A stretch of 64,000 nucleotides of DNA from Moringa oleifera (lineage: Eukaryota > Streptophyta > Magnoliopsida > Brassicales > Moringaceae). The translations under genes were made by a program, and so were the position numbers. The stretch's first letter is position 1. Every line of letters starts with the position of its first letter. Location: positions 6,043,001-6,107,000 of the forward strand of contig JAJFZO010000034.1 in the NCBI GenBank assembly GCA_021397835.1, read 5' to 3'. Below are positions 37,459-48,431 of this stretch, piece by piece. The notes under the pieces were generated by a model. The model worked only from the letters and a program-made list of their open reading frames with translations, was not told the origin of the DNA and searched no databases.

Positions 37459-37891
37459 AGTGGGAGATTATTGAGTATGTATGGAGACAATCTTATCTAA
37501 AAGGGTATATATTTATCTGAAATAATATATACTTATTTGAAACGATCTATGTGCTTATCTGAAAGGGTATATACTTATCTAAAAGAGTATATGCTTATCT
37601 AAAAAGGTATTTTAAGATTTTCACATATCTATCTTTTAGCCTTGGACTCTACTATATAAAAAGAAGATTTCTACTCATGTAAACATCACAACAGAAAGAA
37701 AGTGGGTGAGAGTCCTAGAACTTTATTCTAGTAAAGTGAGGATTAAGAAAACAGTTATTTCTCTTATAATCTATTTTCATAGTGAAAGGTTTCCTACAGT
37801 GGCTGCAAAATGGATGTAACTCTTAATTGAGGATGAACCACTATAAATCTTGTGTTCATGTGGTTGGTTATTTTTCATCTTGTTTTTATTA
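37459..37891 (+). repeat. Copia polypurine tract and 3' LTR (family B)
   Basis: The polypurine tract AGTGGGAGA (37,459-37,467) is followed by an LTR that starts about 37,472 (TGAGTATGTATGG). The U3 part holds five or six tandem copies of a GGTATATACTTATCTGAAA-type unit (about 37,500-37,610). A TATA box (CTATATAAAAAG) lies near 37,652, and a typical U5 with AACCACTATAAATCTTGTG follows near 37,838. A MITE interrupts the end. The LTR probably resumes at 38,433 and ends near 38,453 in TTTTCA. It does not resemble LTR family A. Confidence 0.7.
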
Positions 37892-38432
37892 GGGTAAATA
37901 TCATTTAAAACCTTGAGTTTAACGCTCTCTCTCCAATCAAACATTGACTTTCAAAATGTATCCAAACAGACCCTAATTTATTGATTTTGTCCAAATTAAA
38001 CCTGACTCAAAATAATTATAAAAAATTAATAAGCTTTTCCTTGTCAAAAATGACTAAAAACTTATCAAATAGATTTGACACTTTATTCAATATTATTCCT
38101 CAAATTTAAAATTTTTTTTAACTAATTCACTATTTTTTATGAATTTTTTAAATTTTTGATGGTATATTTTTTAAGAAAAATATTTTTAGTACTTAAAAAT
38201 TTTTGAATTTTTTTATAATGATAGCTTAAATATTATATTACATCTATAAAAAATTATAAGTCAAAATTCGTTGTAAAATCTCTCTAATTTGAATATTTTT
38301 AATATTTAAATTTTTCAACGAGGTTCAATTTTAACAAAATTAAAATACTAAGGCTTGTTTGGATACTTTTTAAAAGTAAAAATTTGATTGGAGAGAGAGG
38401 GTAAAATTTAAGATTTTAAATGACATTTATCC
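37892..38432. mobile_element. Mutator-type MITE, best preserved copy (copy 3)
   Basis: A 541-bp non-coding element with terminal inverted repeats of about 80 bases. The left end is GGGTAAATATCATTTAAAAC. The right end is AAATGACATTTATCC, and the CTCTCTCTCCAATCAAA and TATCCAAACA blocks are inverted at the right end. The flanking 9-mers TTTTTATTA (37,883-37,891) and TTTCTATTA (38,433-38,441) match at 8 of 9 bases. The 9-bp target duplication and long termini fit Mutator-like MITEs. It is inserted near the end of a copia LTR. Confidence 0.85.
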
Positions 38433-38441
38433 TTTCTATTA

Positions 38442-39720
38442 TTATTGTTTTCAAATTTTAAGATTTGATAAAAAATAATTATGACTTATTTATTATTTGG
38501 TGGTAAGATATAATTGGTTATCCGCTAATTAATAAAAGTGGCTCCATCGTCTTCTATGAAATTTATTTATTTATTTGAAAGTAAATATGTAAAAATATTA
38601 AATTTATTTTTTTATTTTTCATCTTAAATTATTGATTAAATTAATTATATATACAAAATTTTAATTTAATTTAGTTTAAATCATATTTTTAAAATTATAA
38701 TTTAATTTGTATAATAAATTTGAATCTGGTTGTCGAGTTCCTGACAAGTGGCTGTTTCTTGAGGATGCCGTGAGAATAACTAAATCGTGTAACACAATGC
38801 AATCATTTTCCCATAGAGCCAACCCAAGCAAACAGCATTCTGATCAGTTACTCTCATAAGAGGAGGCCGAAATGTTTTTTAATAATGGAAAAAGAGGAAT
38901 TGAAGGCTGCAATAGCTGCCAGCATGATGGATTCCTTACAAGGCGTGGCCAATGTTGAGGGTAGCTGTAAACCAAGTGAAACCTGAATTAGCAAAGACAA
39001 AATTGCATGAGAAGAGATTTTTTTCAATAAATTCTACATATCCTGGTGAAGAGACAGCAGCTAAAAAGCTCTTTTAATTCCATATATATATATATAGTGA
39101 TGTAAAACTTTTGGGCAGGAGTTTTTTTGAAAAGCTCTTCTGAAAGCTTAGTGTAATTCTTAGTGAGTTTTAACCAACTGTAACAGACCTTTGCTTTTTT
39201 GAGTATGCTACAACCACAGAATACATTTCTTTCTTGTTAGGAATAGAGCACTGAAGTTATAGATAGAAGATCAGAAGTGAGAGTAAAAGGCTTGCATAAT
39301 GATTGATTTTCTGTTAAATTGGAGTCCAGCTTGTTGGATTAATGCCATGGACTCCGTATGAATGCATGTGCTTTAATAGCTTTCAATTTGCCTGATCATG
39401 TCTTTAAGTGTTCCATTTACTAGACAATTTATACTGATGATTGTATGTCGTGTGAATGTCTTCATCAGCTTATCAATATTATTTACTAGCTGCATGATTT
39501 CGTCTCTGCCAATTTGAGAAACGCATAAAGTTTATCATTATCTTATGGCTTATTCTTCTCTGATCATAATTTCTCAATCATGAAAGGAGGAATGTCTACC
39601 ACTAGTTACCTGTACGTTGAACCAATGCCTGTCATCAGTTAAGCTGTTTATCAAATGCCAACGGCTTATTTATGTTCCATGGAGACTATGTTATGTTTGC
39701 ATATTTACATCTAGACCTAC
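38442..39720 (+). other. Unique-looking island with a possible gene 3' end
   Basis: Base composition is less AT-rich than the flanks. At 38,885-38,986 a short frame reads MEKEELKAAIAASMMDSLQG, then VANVEG and SCKPSET. The E-E-L-x-x-A-I-x-x-S pattern fits a ubiquitin-interacting motif. It could be the last exon of a captured or truncated gene, followed by its 3' UTR-like sequence to about 39,720. No other exon is seen and the parent gene is not identified. Confidence 0.3.
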
Positions 39721-39744
39721 TACGCCGGAGAAGACAAACAAACA

Positions 39745-40920
39745 ATAATAATTGTGTTAGTAGTTTATTCATTAATAAAAGCAATTCGTGACTTAATGTT
39801 TAAAATGAAACAATATTTATTGCTAATATTTATTTATAATATTTTGTAATATATTATATATGTATGGGTAATAATTCATATTTCACAATAAAAATAATAG
39901 CAATTACTTTTATTATTTTACTATTATTCTATTATTTAATATATATATATATATATATAAAGTAATTTGTGTAGTAAAAATAAAAAATAGTTAGTTGTTG
40001 CAAATATTAATTAATTTTATTACTATTCTATTAACTATATGTATTTGGCATGTCATTCATATAGTAAAAATAATATTAATGATTTATTAACAATTAAAAC
40101 TAGTAGTCATTTAATAAATAATAAAAATAATAATACTTATGTAGTGTATATATATTTAGTTTTTACTATTATTCTATTAATTATTCAATAGGTCATTTAT
40201 ATAATAAAAGTAATACTCCTTATTTATTATTATTATATTATTAATCTATATGTGTGAAGTAATATTTGAGAATAACAATAGTAGTGATTATTTATTGTAA
40301 TTTTACAGTTATTCTATTATTTAATATATATATATATATACACATTTATTAGTCATTTTTATAATAAAAATATTACTAGTAATTTATTCATTAATAAAAA
40401 ATTAGTAATTTAATATTAAATGAAATAATAATTGATTGCCAATATTTACTTTTAATATTTTTATAATACATTATAACTAATTTATATAATAGAAACAAAA
40501 ATAGTTAGCTAATCAAATATTAATTAATTTTACTATATTATATTAATTTTATGTATTTAATAAGTGATTTGTATAACAAAAAAATATTAACTAAAAATTG
40601 TATTCATTTAATAAATAATAAAAATAATAAAACTTATCTGTTGTAATTATTTAATTGTACAACAAATATTTAATTGTAAAACAAATATTTAATTGTAATG
40701 TTATTATGTTATATAACATGTATAAAATAATAATAATAATAATTTATTATAATTTTACTATTATCTTATTATTTAATATATTTATATATATATATATATA
40801 TTTATTTATCTATTGAGTCATTTGTACAATAAAAATAATGATAGCTATTTATTGTAAATATTAATTAATTGTATTATTATTCTGTTAATTGTACATATTT
40901 ATTAAGTCATTTTAAGCTAT
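39745..40920. repeat. Diverged AT-rich tandem array
   Basis: At least seven imperfect copies of a unit with the core TTTTACTATTATTCTATTATT, a TA-dinucleotide run, then ATTTATTAAGTCATTTGTAT and AATAAAAATAATA. Core copies lie near 39,917, 40,017, 40,160, 40,303, 40,530, 40,756 and 40,872. Spacing varies from about 100 to 230 bases. It could be a decayed minisatellite or the internal repeat of a transposon. Confidence 0.6.
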
Positions 40921-41839
40921 CAATTGTATGAAATTTTATTTTCATTTTTTGATAATTTAAATTTCTTACAATCTTTGATTTGAGCAAATAATTATTGTTC
41001 TTTATTATAAATATTAGTGATAATGTATTTTATGTTATGAATTGCATATATATATACATATATTGAAATTAATAGTTATTACATTTATTAAAAATATTAG
41101 CGAAGTTATAGCATTATATTGTGTCAAATAATGCTACACCTATGTTTTTGTTTGTGTAGCATAATACATTTCATGTGAATATGATTGCTTTGTTACATAA
41201 ATGTTCAAACATATTTTTTCTAGACGAGATATATGTAGTTTGTAATATTTCTAATGTGAGATAAAATAATTTTCTTAAAAATTCATTCGGAAGCTAACTA
41301 AGGATAATTAACTTTTCATTTATCGTTTAAATTCAAATAGTTTTTCACGAGCTGGATCACTCAATTAGTTTGATTTTTTTACCTTATTTAATTATTATCA
41401 ACTTTTGAAAATACTTTAAAAATCTATTCAAGGGTTAAATATGTATAGTTAACTCTTGGATAGTTTCCAATTGAGACTGTTTTTAAAGAGGTGCTATCAT
41501 TAGAAAAAGTGAGTTTATCTTATAATTAATTTATTTGAATTTCATAGTTTTCTCTTTATTTGTTCTCTGGGTACATAATTACACTGCATCAAATATTTAA
41601 AGAATCACGGGAAGGTACTGTTGAAATTTTTATTAACTGGTTGCTTGTATAAACTTGTTCCAATGAGAAACCTTTTTAAGAATGGGATAGAAGCCATACC
41701 TGCCCATCTTATTTAATTATCATTATCATCCGAAAAAAGATACCTAATTTTTTGTTGTATTAATAATGTATTTAAGGATGAGATCATTGAGTTTTTCTCA
41801 TTGTGCCAATAAACGAAAATTCTAGAGCATCACCTTAAG
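40921..41839. other. AT-rich region before the CACTA transposase remnant
   Basis: No coding block recognised. It may be the untranslated leader or intron sequence of the CACTA element that continues to the right. Confidence 0.35.
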
Positions 41840-43310
41840 ATGTATGATAAGAGAATTCAAAAGAATGATTTGTCACCAGAATTTATGTAAAGGATCGAGG
41901 AATTTGTTTCAACTACTTGTTAGATGCCTATATATCAATTAGATGGGTTGTTTTGGTGTCCATACATGAAATACAAGTGTTTACGCTTTCATGATCCAAA
42001 TATAATGAGGTTGCATAGATAAGATTTTTCAGCCTAATTATTACCATTGGAATAACCATGGCGAGACTCCTTTTTTATTTGTTGCAATTCACTATGAACC
42101 TGCTCTACTCCATGAGGATGTCAACACTTATGAAATAATAGTCATAGATACTACAAGCCCATTGTTTGTTCCAGATGTCAATCCAAAATTACTTATTTCA
42201 GAGTCATTTAAATTTTATGATATTTCAATTATTGCCCAACTCCTTTATGAGATGGATGTGATAATCACACAATTTTGTTGATTGTTGTAAGATTGTTGAG
42301 TATCAAGTTGACTATAATATAAGTATAACATGTATTGATGATATAATCACTCTATTTAAAAAGGTGTTATTTGCAAGTAATAGAATACTTGACAATTTTA
42401 TCAAACTAAAAAATTGGTCCCTAGCTTGGATGTGGTTATATGAAAATTAATTGTTGTTTTGTTGGCTGCATGTTATATTATAGGGATAGTGTTATGGACT
42501 GAGAATGTAGATGTTATGGTTAGAGTCATTTCTAGAATAAAGAAGAGTAAATAATTGGGCTAAGGATGTCTTGAAGAAACAAATGTGGCATTTACCGACA
42601 GTTCTATGGTTGCAAAGGTAATTTGCTTAAAATGTAACATTAGAGCATGTAAGATGACATCATGAAAATTAGAGTGAAGAAAGAGTGTTGGCACAACCTT
42701 CAAACAGAAAAGCTTGAAAGCATTTCAATCTGACTCACTTAGAGTTTGCATCAGGTATGAGGAGTGTGCATCTAGGATCATGTTCTAATGGCTTCAATCT
42801 TTTCAACATATGCCCCAATTTAGGTTGACCTATCATTCTGACCCCATACAATCTTTTATTAAGGGGTGCAAGAAAAAAGTATATATATTTTTTTATTATA
42901 ATACTTCTTGGTCAAAATAATTTGAAGGCCTTAATACATGTGTTCCTACAGTTGTTTATTGATGGTTTCAAATGTTATATGATTATGGTATGAAAACATA
43001 TGGCATCTTGTAGAAGCAAAAAATTTATCTAAAGGCTACGGTGCTATGGAATAGTAATGACATCCCTGTATATGACATGTTATCAAATTGACAAACAATA
43101 AGTCGATTGGGTTATTTAGTCTGCATGAGATTAATGAAAGCTTTTTTTTCCCCCTTTAAAGATGGTAGAAAGATGTGTTATTTTGATTATCATTAGTAGT
43201 TTCTCCTAATGGACCATCCATTTAGATAGAATAGGATAAACTTTATTAAGGGTTAGAGTAAACAAGGTGAACCACCAATGAGACCCTCCAATACAAAAGT
43301 GTAGGAGAAA
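41840..43310 (+). pseudogene. CACTA (En/Spm) TNP2-type transposase pseudogene
   Basis: From the ATG at 41,840 the sequence reads MYDKRIQKNDLSPEFM, a stop, then RIEEFVSTTC. This is the transposase-associated domain, and zinc-site remnants follow (LDGLFWCPYMKYKCLRFHDP). Further blocks match the Transposase_21 core: EKACKHFNLTHLEFASGMRS and VHLGSCSNGFNLFNI near 42,710-42,810, ILTPYNLLL near 42,835, and NGPSI to NRINFIKG near 43,210-43,250. Order and strand are correct, with many stops and gaps. The central catalytic part is largely missing between about 42,280 and 42,660. TNP2 would excise elements with CACTA ends; this copy is dead. Confidence 0.82.
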
Positions 43311-43690
43311 GCTAAGCTGTTTCTTTAAGTAACTAACAGGGGAGGCTTGCATTGAACACCTAGCTCTAAGAAGTTATTAGTAGCTTCAATCTTTCTTCTG
43401 TGGTGATATCCATGTGTTTTGGAATAGAGAATAGCAAAAATAGATAGAAGTTGCAATAGAAGTCGACAAAGGGAGATATAGAAAGCGAAAGATGTGCATG
43501 CCATTTTACTTGAAAGCAGCATGCATGTTTCCATTTTTAAATATTTTTATAGTATTATTTTTAATTGTTTTTTCTTTCACTGTTTTTTTCTCTCTCTCTT
43601 TTTAACTTTTGATTTTAAAAGTCTTGCATTTAATTTCAATTTTTTTTACTATTTACTAAAATTAGCCCAAATAAAATTATGTGTTTATAA
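43311..43690. other. Spacer after the CACTA transposase remnant
   Basis: Short AT- and CT-rich sequence. The open stretches on both strands near 43,325-43,766 do not resemble known proteins. Confidence 0.35.
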
Positions 43691-43699
43691 TGTAAATAT

Positions 43700-46378
43700 A
43701 AGCAATTTACCTAATACATCATACAATTTGACTTTTTTAAGATTAGAAATTTTAGTCGAATACTAAACCTTTTTTACACCTTTTGATAGAACTTAAAGGA
43801 AGGTAAATATCAATTAAAAGACAATCAAACTCCCGATTATAGTAGGAAGTGGGAAAAATGGTGTAACTATCATAAAAACTTTTTCTGGGGTTAAGATACT
43901 AAGAAAATTGTCATTAACAAACAAACCCTTAACCCCCTTCTTGTCGTCATATCAACATATTATCTAGCTACTAAAACCTTAATTCTTAGTACAAGTTTAA
44001 ATAGTTAAAAGTTAATAAATAGATGATAAAGCAAATTTATGTTACTAATTTAGAAGGCAGAGCAACACTCGTCAAATTAATATGGATATATAAGATGAAA
44101 ATCAACTATTACACAATGAACTAGTCAAGCAGCTCCAAGAGATCTTCCTTAAGAAATAAAGATTTTTTTATCATTTAGAATTGTTTTATCTTTAGTAAGG
44201 AATTTTGCATAATGATATTTACTTTTGTAGCTTAATAAATGATGTATTTTTGTTTTGGAAATATCAAGCTTTTTTGAGAAATATAGCTTAAGCACTTAAG
44301 GATCTTGACCTAAAATAAGAGTAATAACTCTAAAAGCTATTCAGCTAGGTGTCTAAAGGTCATGAGTTAAGACATAATAATTAGCTATTTAAAGGTCTTA
44401 ACATGACAGTTACGACTCTAAAAGCTTTGTCTCTTTAAATCGAAAGGGTCCTTATTACAAACAATTCTAGATTTTAAAAAGCGTAAAGGCTTCGACTTAA
44501 ACAAATTCAAAGACAGGTACCTAAGGGTCCTTACAAGAACAAAACATCAACTTAGGTACTTAAGGGCTTGAAATGAGTAAAGTCACTATTTAAAAACTTC
44601 GACGCAACTAGATATTCAAAATACATAAATGATTCAAGCTGATAACTTCAACGTTTCAAAGTAGTTGCCAACTTATTAAAAAATTTAAAGAGTTAACCAA
44701 ATTTCATACAACTCTATCACTAATTAAGGTATCTCTCTTAAGAAACCATTAATGTAGAAAGGCTACTAAAGAAGACACAATGGTTACTTTTTAACATAAA
44801 TAACCAAATAATTACCACAGAGCATTGAAAGCTACCAAGAAAGCATAAAAATGGAATCCTAATGCTTATAAAGACCCAAGAACTATATTTTGATATAAAG
44901 AGTTATCATAGAATCATCAAGAGCTGATGCAAAGATGCACCAGCAGCTCATTAACTAGTGTAAAACAAATAAAGATAATTCTACTCTTATTTGAAGATTC
45001 CTATGCAATCTCTCCAAATAAAAGAAGTTAAAGGATTATGACGTGAAAAATATTGTAACAAGCATGAAGCTCAGAGCTCAATCTAGAAAGTCATTTGTAA
45101 AGCCTTGTTGATGGCCTAAAATGTCACTAGCATAGCACCTAAAGACAACTAGCTTTGCTTTGATAAACATAAAAGAATAATAATAGCACATAAAAGCTTA
45201 TATTATTCTTTGTTACTATAACATCATTGGGATGTTACAATGATCCCCGACGATATGCACCCAATAGACCTAAAATTCATTGAAAAATAATAACTTTAAT
45301 GTCGTGTGGAGTCATCCCTCACATATAAATACCAAGTAAGCTCAAATTAAAAGTTACACTCATTTAGTTATATTAATGCATTACGAAGCCAATTTTTAAC
45401 TGAAGTATCACAATAGTCCTAATGAACCCTTAGTGCTAATCCCCTCTCTTTTTGTAAATTTCACCTTAAACCTAATCAAGATTCTCTTAAATCCTTGACA
45501 TACCAATTGTCTTACTTTAATTTAAGCCGCTCATTAGTTTTTGGTAATAATACATTAATATGTTTATAATGCAAACATAAAATTAAGAAATTTGTTTAAA
45601 GTAAATAATAACTTGAAATGAAATTAAGTTACTAAATATGAAAAAAAAAGAATAAAAGTATATCTTTATTACAAATGAAAAGAAACGAGAAAATTACGTC
45701 AAGATTGATAAACAACAATATGATTAAATGAAAAGAACATAACACTTATTTTATCAAAAAAAATCTAAATTACTATTATTTTCTACACCAACTTTCCAAA
45801 AAAAAAAAAAAGATTATTGAAGGTACTTTTTTTTTAAAATCCAATGATTAATTGATACTCTTATAATCTTAGAGAATTAACACTCTTTTTAGATTAAAAA
45901 ATACAAACTATTTCTTTATGAAAATATTCATTTATAGCTTTCTTAGTTTCATATCTTTTTTAATTGACTTGCATGAATTTGATAAATAGAGTCCTAGAAT
46001 ATAAGAGGAAATAAAGTTAAGCAGCATGTAGTTTAAATAGTAAAGATATTTTCATATCTGAATGTCCTTCATTGTATTGTATTCTTGCACGTGCATGCAA
46101 CACACAGACACACATATATGTATAATATAGTATCACCAATTAGTTATTTTAAATTGATTAGCAATACTTATTACTTTAAAAATTATATAAATATGCAAAA
46201 ATTAATAAATGAAATAAAAAATAATATATAAGTACATATATGTGCACATTTGTGTGATTTCATGACAAATATAAAACCATGTTAATATGATAAGTTAGGG
46301 TGTCTGAGAAATAGATATGATGATAAATATATAAATGTCAATAAAGCTTATAAATAGACATTACAATATTAGTTTACT
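43700..46378 (+). repeat. Long direct repeat, left copy (putative LTR)
   Basis: About 2.65 kb that aligns along its length with 48,432-51,012 (offset 4.63-4.73 kb). It has LTR-like features: a TATA box (TATAAATA, 45,324-45,331), then AAGCTCAAATTAAAAGTTA and a leader block TGAAGTATCACAATAGTCCTAATGAACCCTTAGTGCTAATCCCCTC (about 45,401-45,446). That last pattern is familiar from long plant gypsy-type LTRs. The upstream part is a run of 'ACTTAAGGxxCTTGA'-like short repeats. The termini are not sharply defined. Confidence 0.6.
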
Positions 46379-48431
46379 TATGAGCTTTAAGAGAACTACT
46401 TTCAGAGTTTGGAAGCATGTGATAAGTATGGCACCCATTTTAAGTGAAAAGGAAGACAATGATCATGATGAAAAGGATCATCTAATTGAAGGGGAGTTAG
46501 GCCATGGTGATGGTATACCTCTTAGTAGCCACCTCAATATTCATTAGCTATATATAAGCACACGAGAGATTGGTTATCAGAGTTGAAATTGGATGTGGCT
46601 GCATTGCAGTTTGATGTGATGACTATTAGGTCAAATAAATTGGCTTCATTTGTGTCAGGTACAAGATGAGATGTTTATTGCGTTCACCAAACCAAAGGAT
46701 CTCATCTCATGCCACTATTCACTACCTTTATGAATTTGCAGAAATTATATTTAAATTAGTATTTATTTATAAAGAAAACGATTACTTTATGTTGTTTGGC
46801 TATATTTGATTAAACATCTATATTATGTGCATGTATATGCTTCAAACTCATTTGTAGATATTTAAATCGATTGTTCCAATGAGTTTTGACTTGTGTTTAA
46901 TTTGAACGAAGGTTGTGGTGTTGATCATCAATTGTGAAATATTTGAATTGGTTGATAACATAGTGAAGAAGTTTGGTTGTATTGAATGAAGATTAGTATG
47001 AAGATGAAATCACAAAGCAAAGGTCAATAGGAGAGAACAAATGACATTAATACCAAGGAAAATGTGAGGAGACAATATAAGAGTTAGGGTAAGGATCAAT
47101 AGGTAAAAAATGTAAAATTCTCAAGTTTGCTCAAGTTAAAATCATGCATATCATATGTTTGCACTTAAATATCTTGAAAAATATTCAAAATCAAGTTCTT
47201 AAAATAAGTACTAAATCTTATAAAAGGAATATGACTTTGTTCTCAACTATTTACAACTCAACTTAACTAAATCTCATTTCTAAAGAAATTTCAAAGTACA
47301 AATAGTTAAAAATTTGACTTTGTCAAATTTAAAACTCAATTTGATTGAGTTTCATTAAAAATTTGGTTTATTATATGAAAATATCAAAAGCATTCAGCTC
47401 CACCGAATTCAGTATTTGGCATGACTAAATTTTGCACTTGACATAATCAAATTTTATAAAGTTGGTAGAGGGAAACGCAAAAGAGTTCTATTCAATTGAA
47501 TTCTGAAACAAACTCCATTAAATTCCATAGAAGCCTAATTTTAAAAGAATGAATTCTGCTAAACCTTAATTCTTTTTTGCATGATTGACTACTTTCTATC
47601 TAATTTGGCTCCTTAGAATCTTTTTTAACTTGATCAAATTCTCGAGAATTTAAATTTTAATCTTTCAATTGGCACATAATCTTAGTCAACTAAATTTTTA
47701 AAAAATGAAACTAAATTACCTTTAAAAATGCGAGTAACATGTATTTTTTCAAATGAGCTTATAAAAAGCTTTGAAACTCTTTGCATAATTAACTATTCAT
47801 TATCTAAGAGTAAGGCGCATTCATTTTCTCTCAAGGAAAAAAAAACCATTTTTTCCTTACCTTGTAAGTATTCACATTTCACTTAATATCATGAGCAATC
47901 TTGTGAGTTGTAAAGTCTTCATTTAATTCATCCACTCTTTGAAAAAGTTAGTGATTTCTTTGCATATTTTATATTGAGAATATTTATATATGAAGGTAAG
48001 TAAAAGTTTAGTAGTGTAAAGAACTTGGTTGGTGTAAGCAAGGTTTATTTATTGAGAAAAGTTATGAGAATCCTCAAGCATTGGTAGCTTGGAGGCATGG
48101 ATGTAAGGGGTGTTGACAAACCATATAAAATTAATAAACTGAGTTTGCATTCTTTGTTTCTATGAAGTTTTTATATTTATGCCCATTTATTTGTGAATTA
48201 TTGCTTTTTACTTACAATTGGTTTTTAATTCACACAAATTATTGATGAACTCAAAAAATTTTAGATACCTAATCCATCCTCTTTTTGAGTTGTCATATTT
48301 GGAGTCAATATTTTTTTGATAAATGAATACCTACAAATGATTATAACATCATAAGATAATGCTATGGAATTATACCAATAGTTGCCAATTTTGATGTTAC
48401 GATAATTATCATAGATATGAAGTTATTCGTT
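46379..48431. other. Non-coding interior between the long direct repeats
   Basis: About 2 kb with no recognisable gag, protease, integrase or reverse transcriptase. A 70-residue acidic open stretch at 46,335-46,547 (SEKEDNDHDEKDHLIEGELG) has no known relative. No clear primer-binding site or polypurine tract was found. If the repeats are LTRs, the element would be a LARD-type non-autonomous retroelement. Confidence 0.45.
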
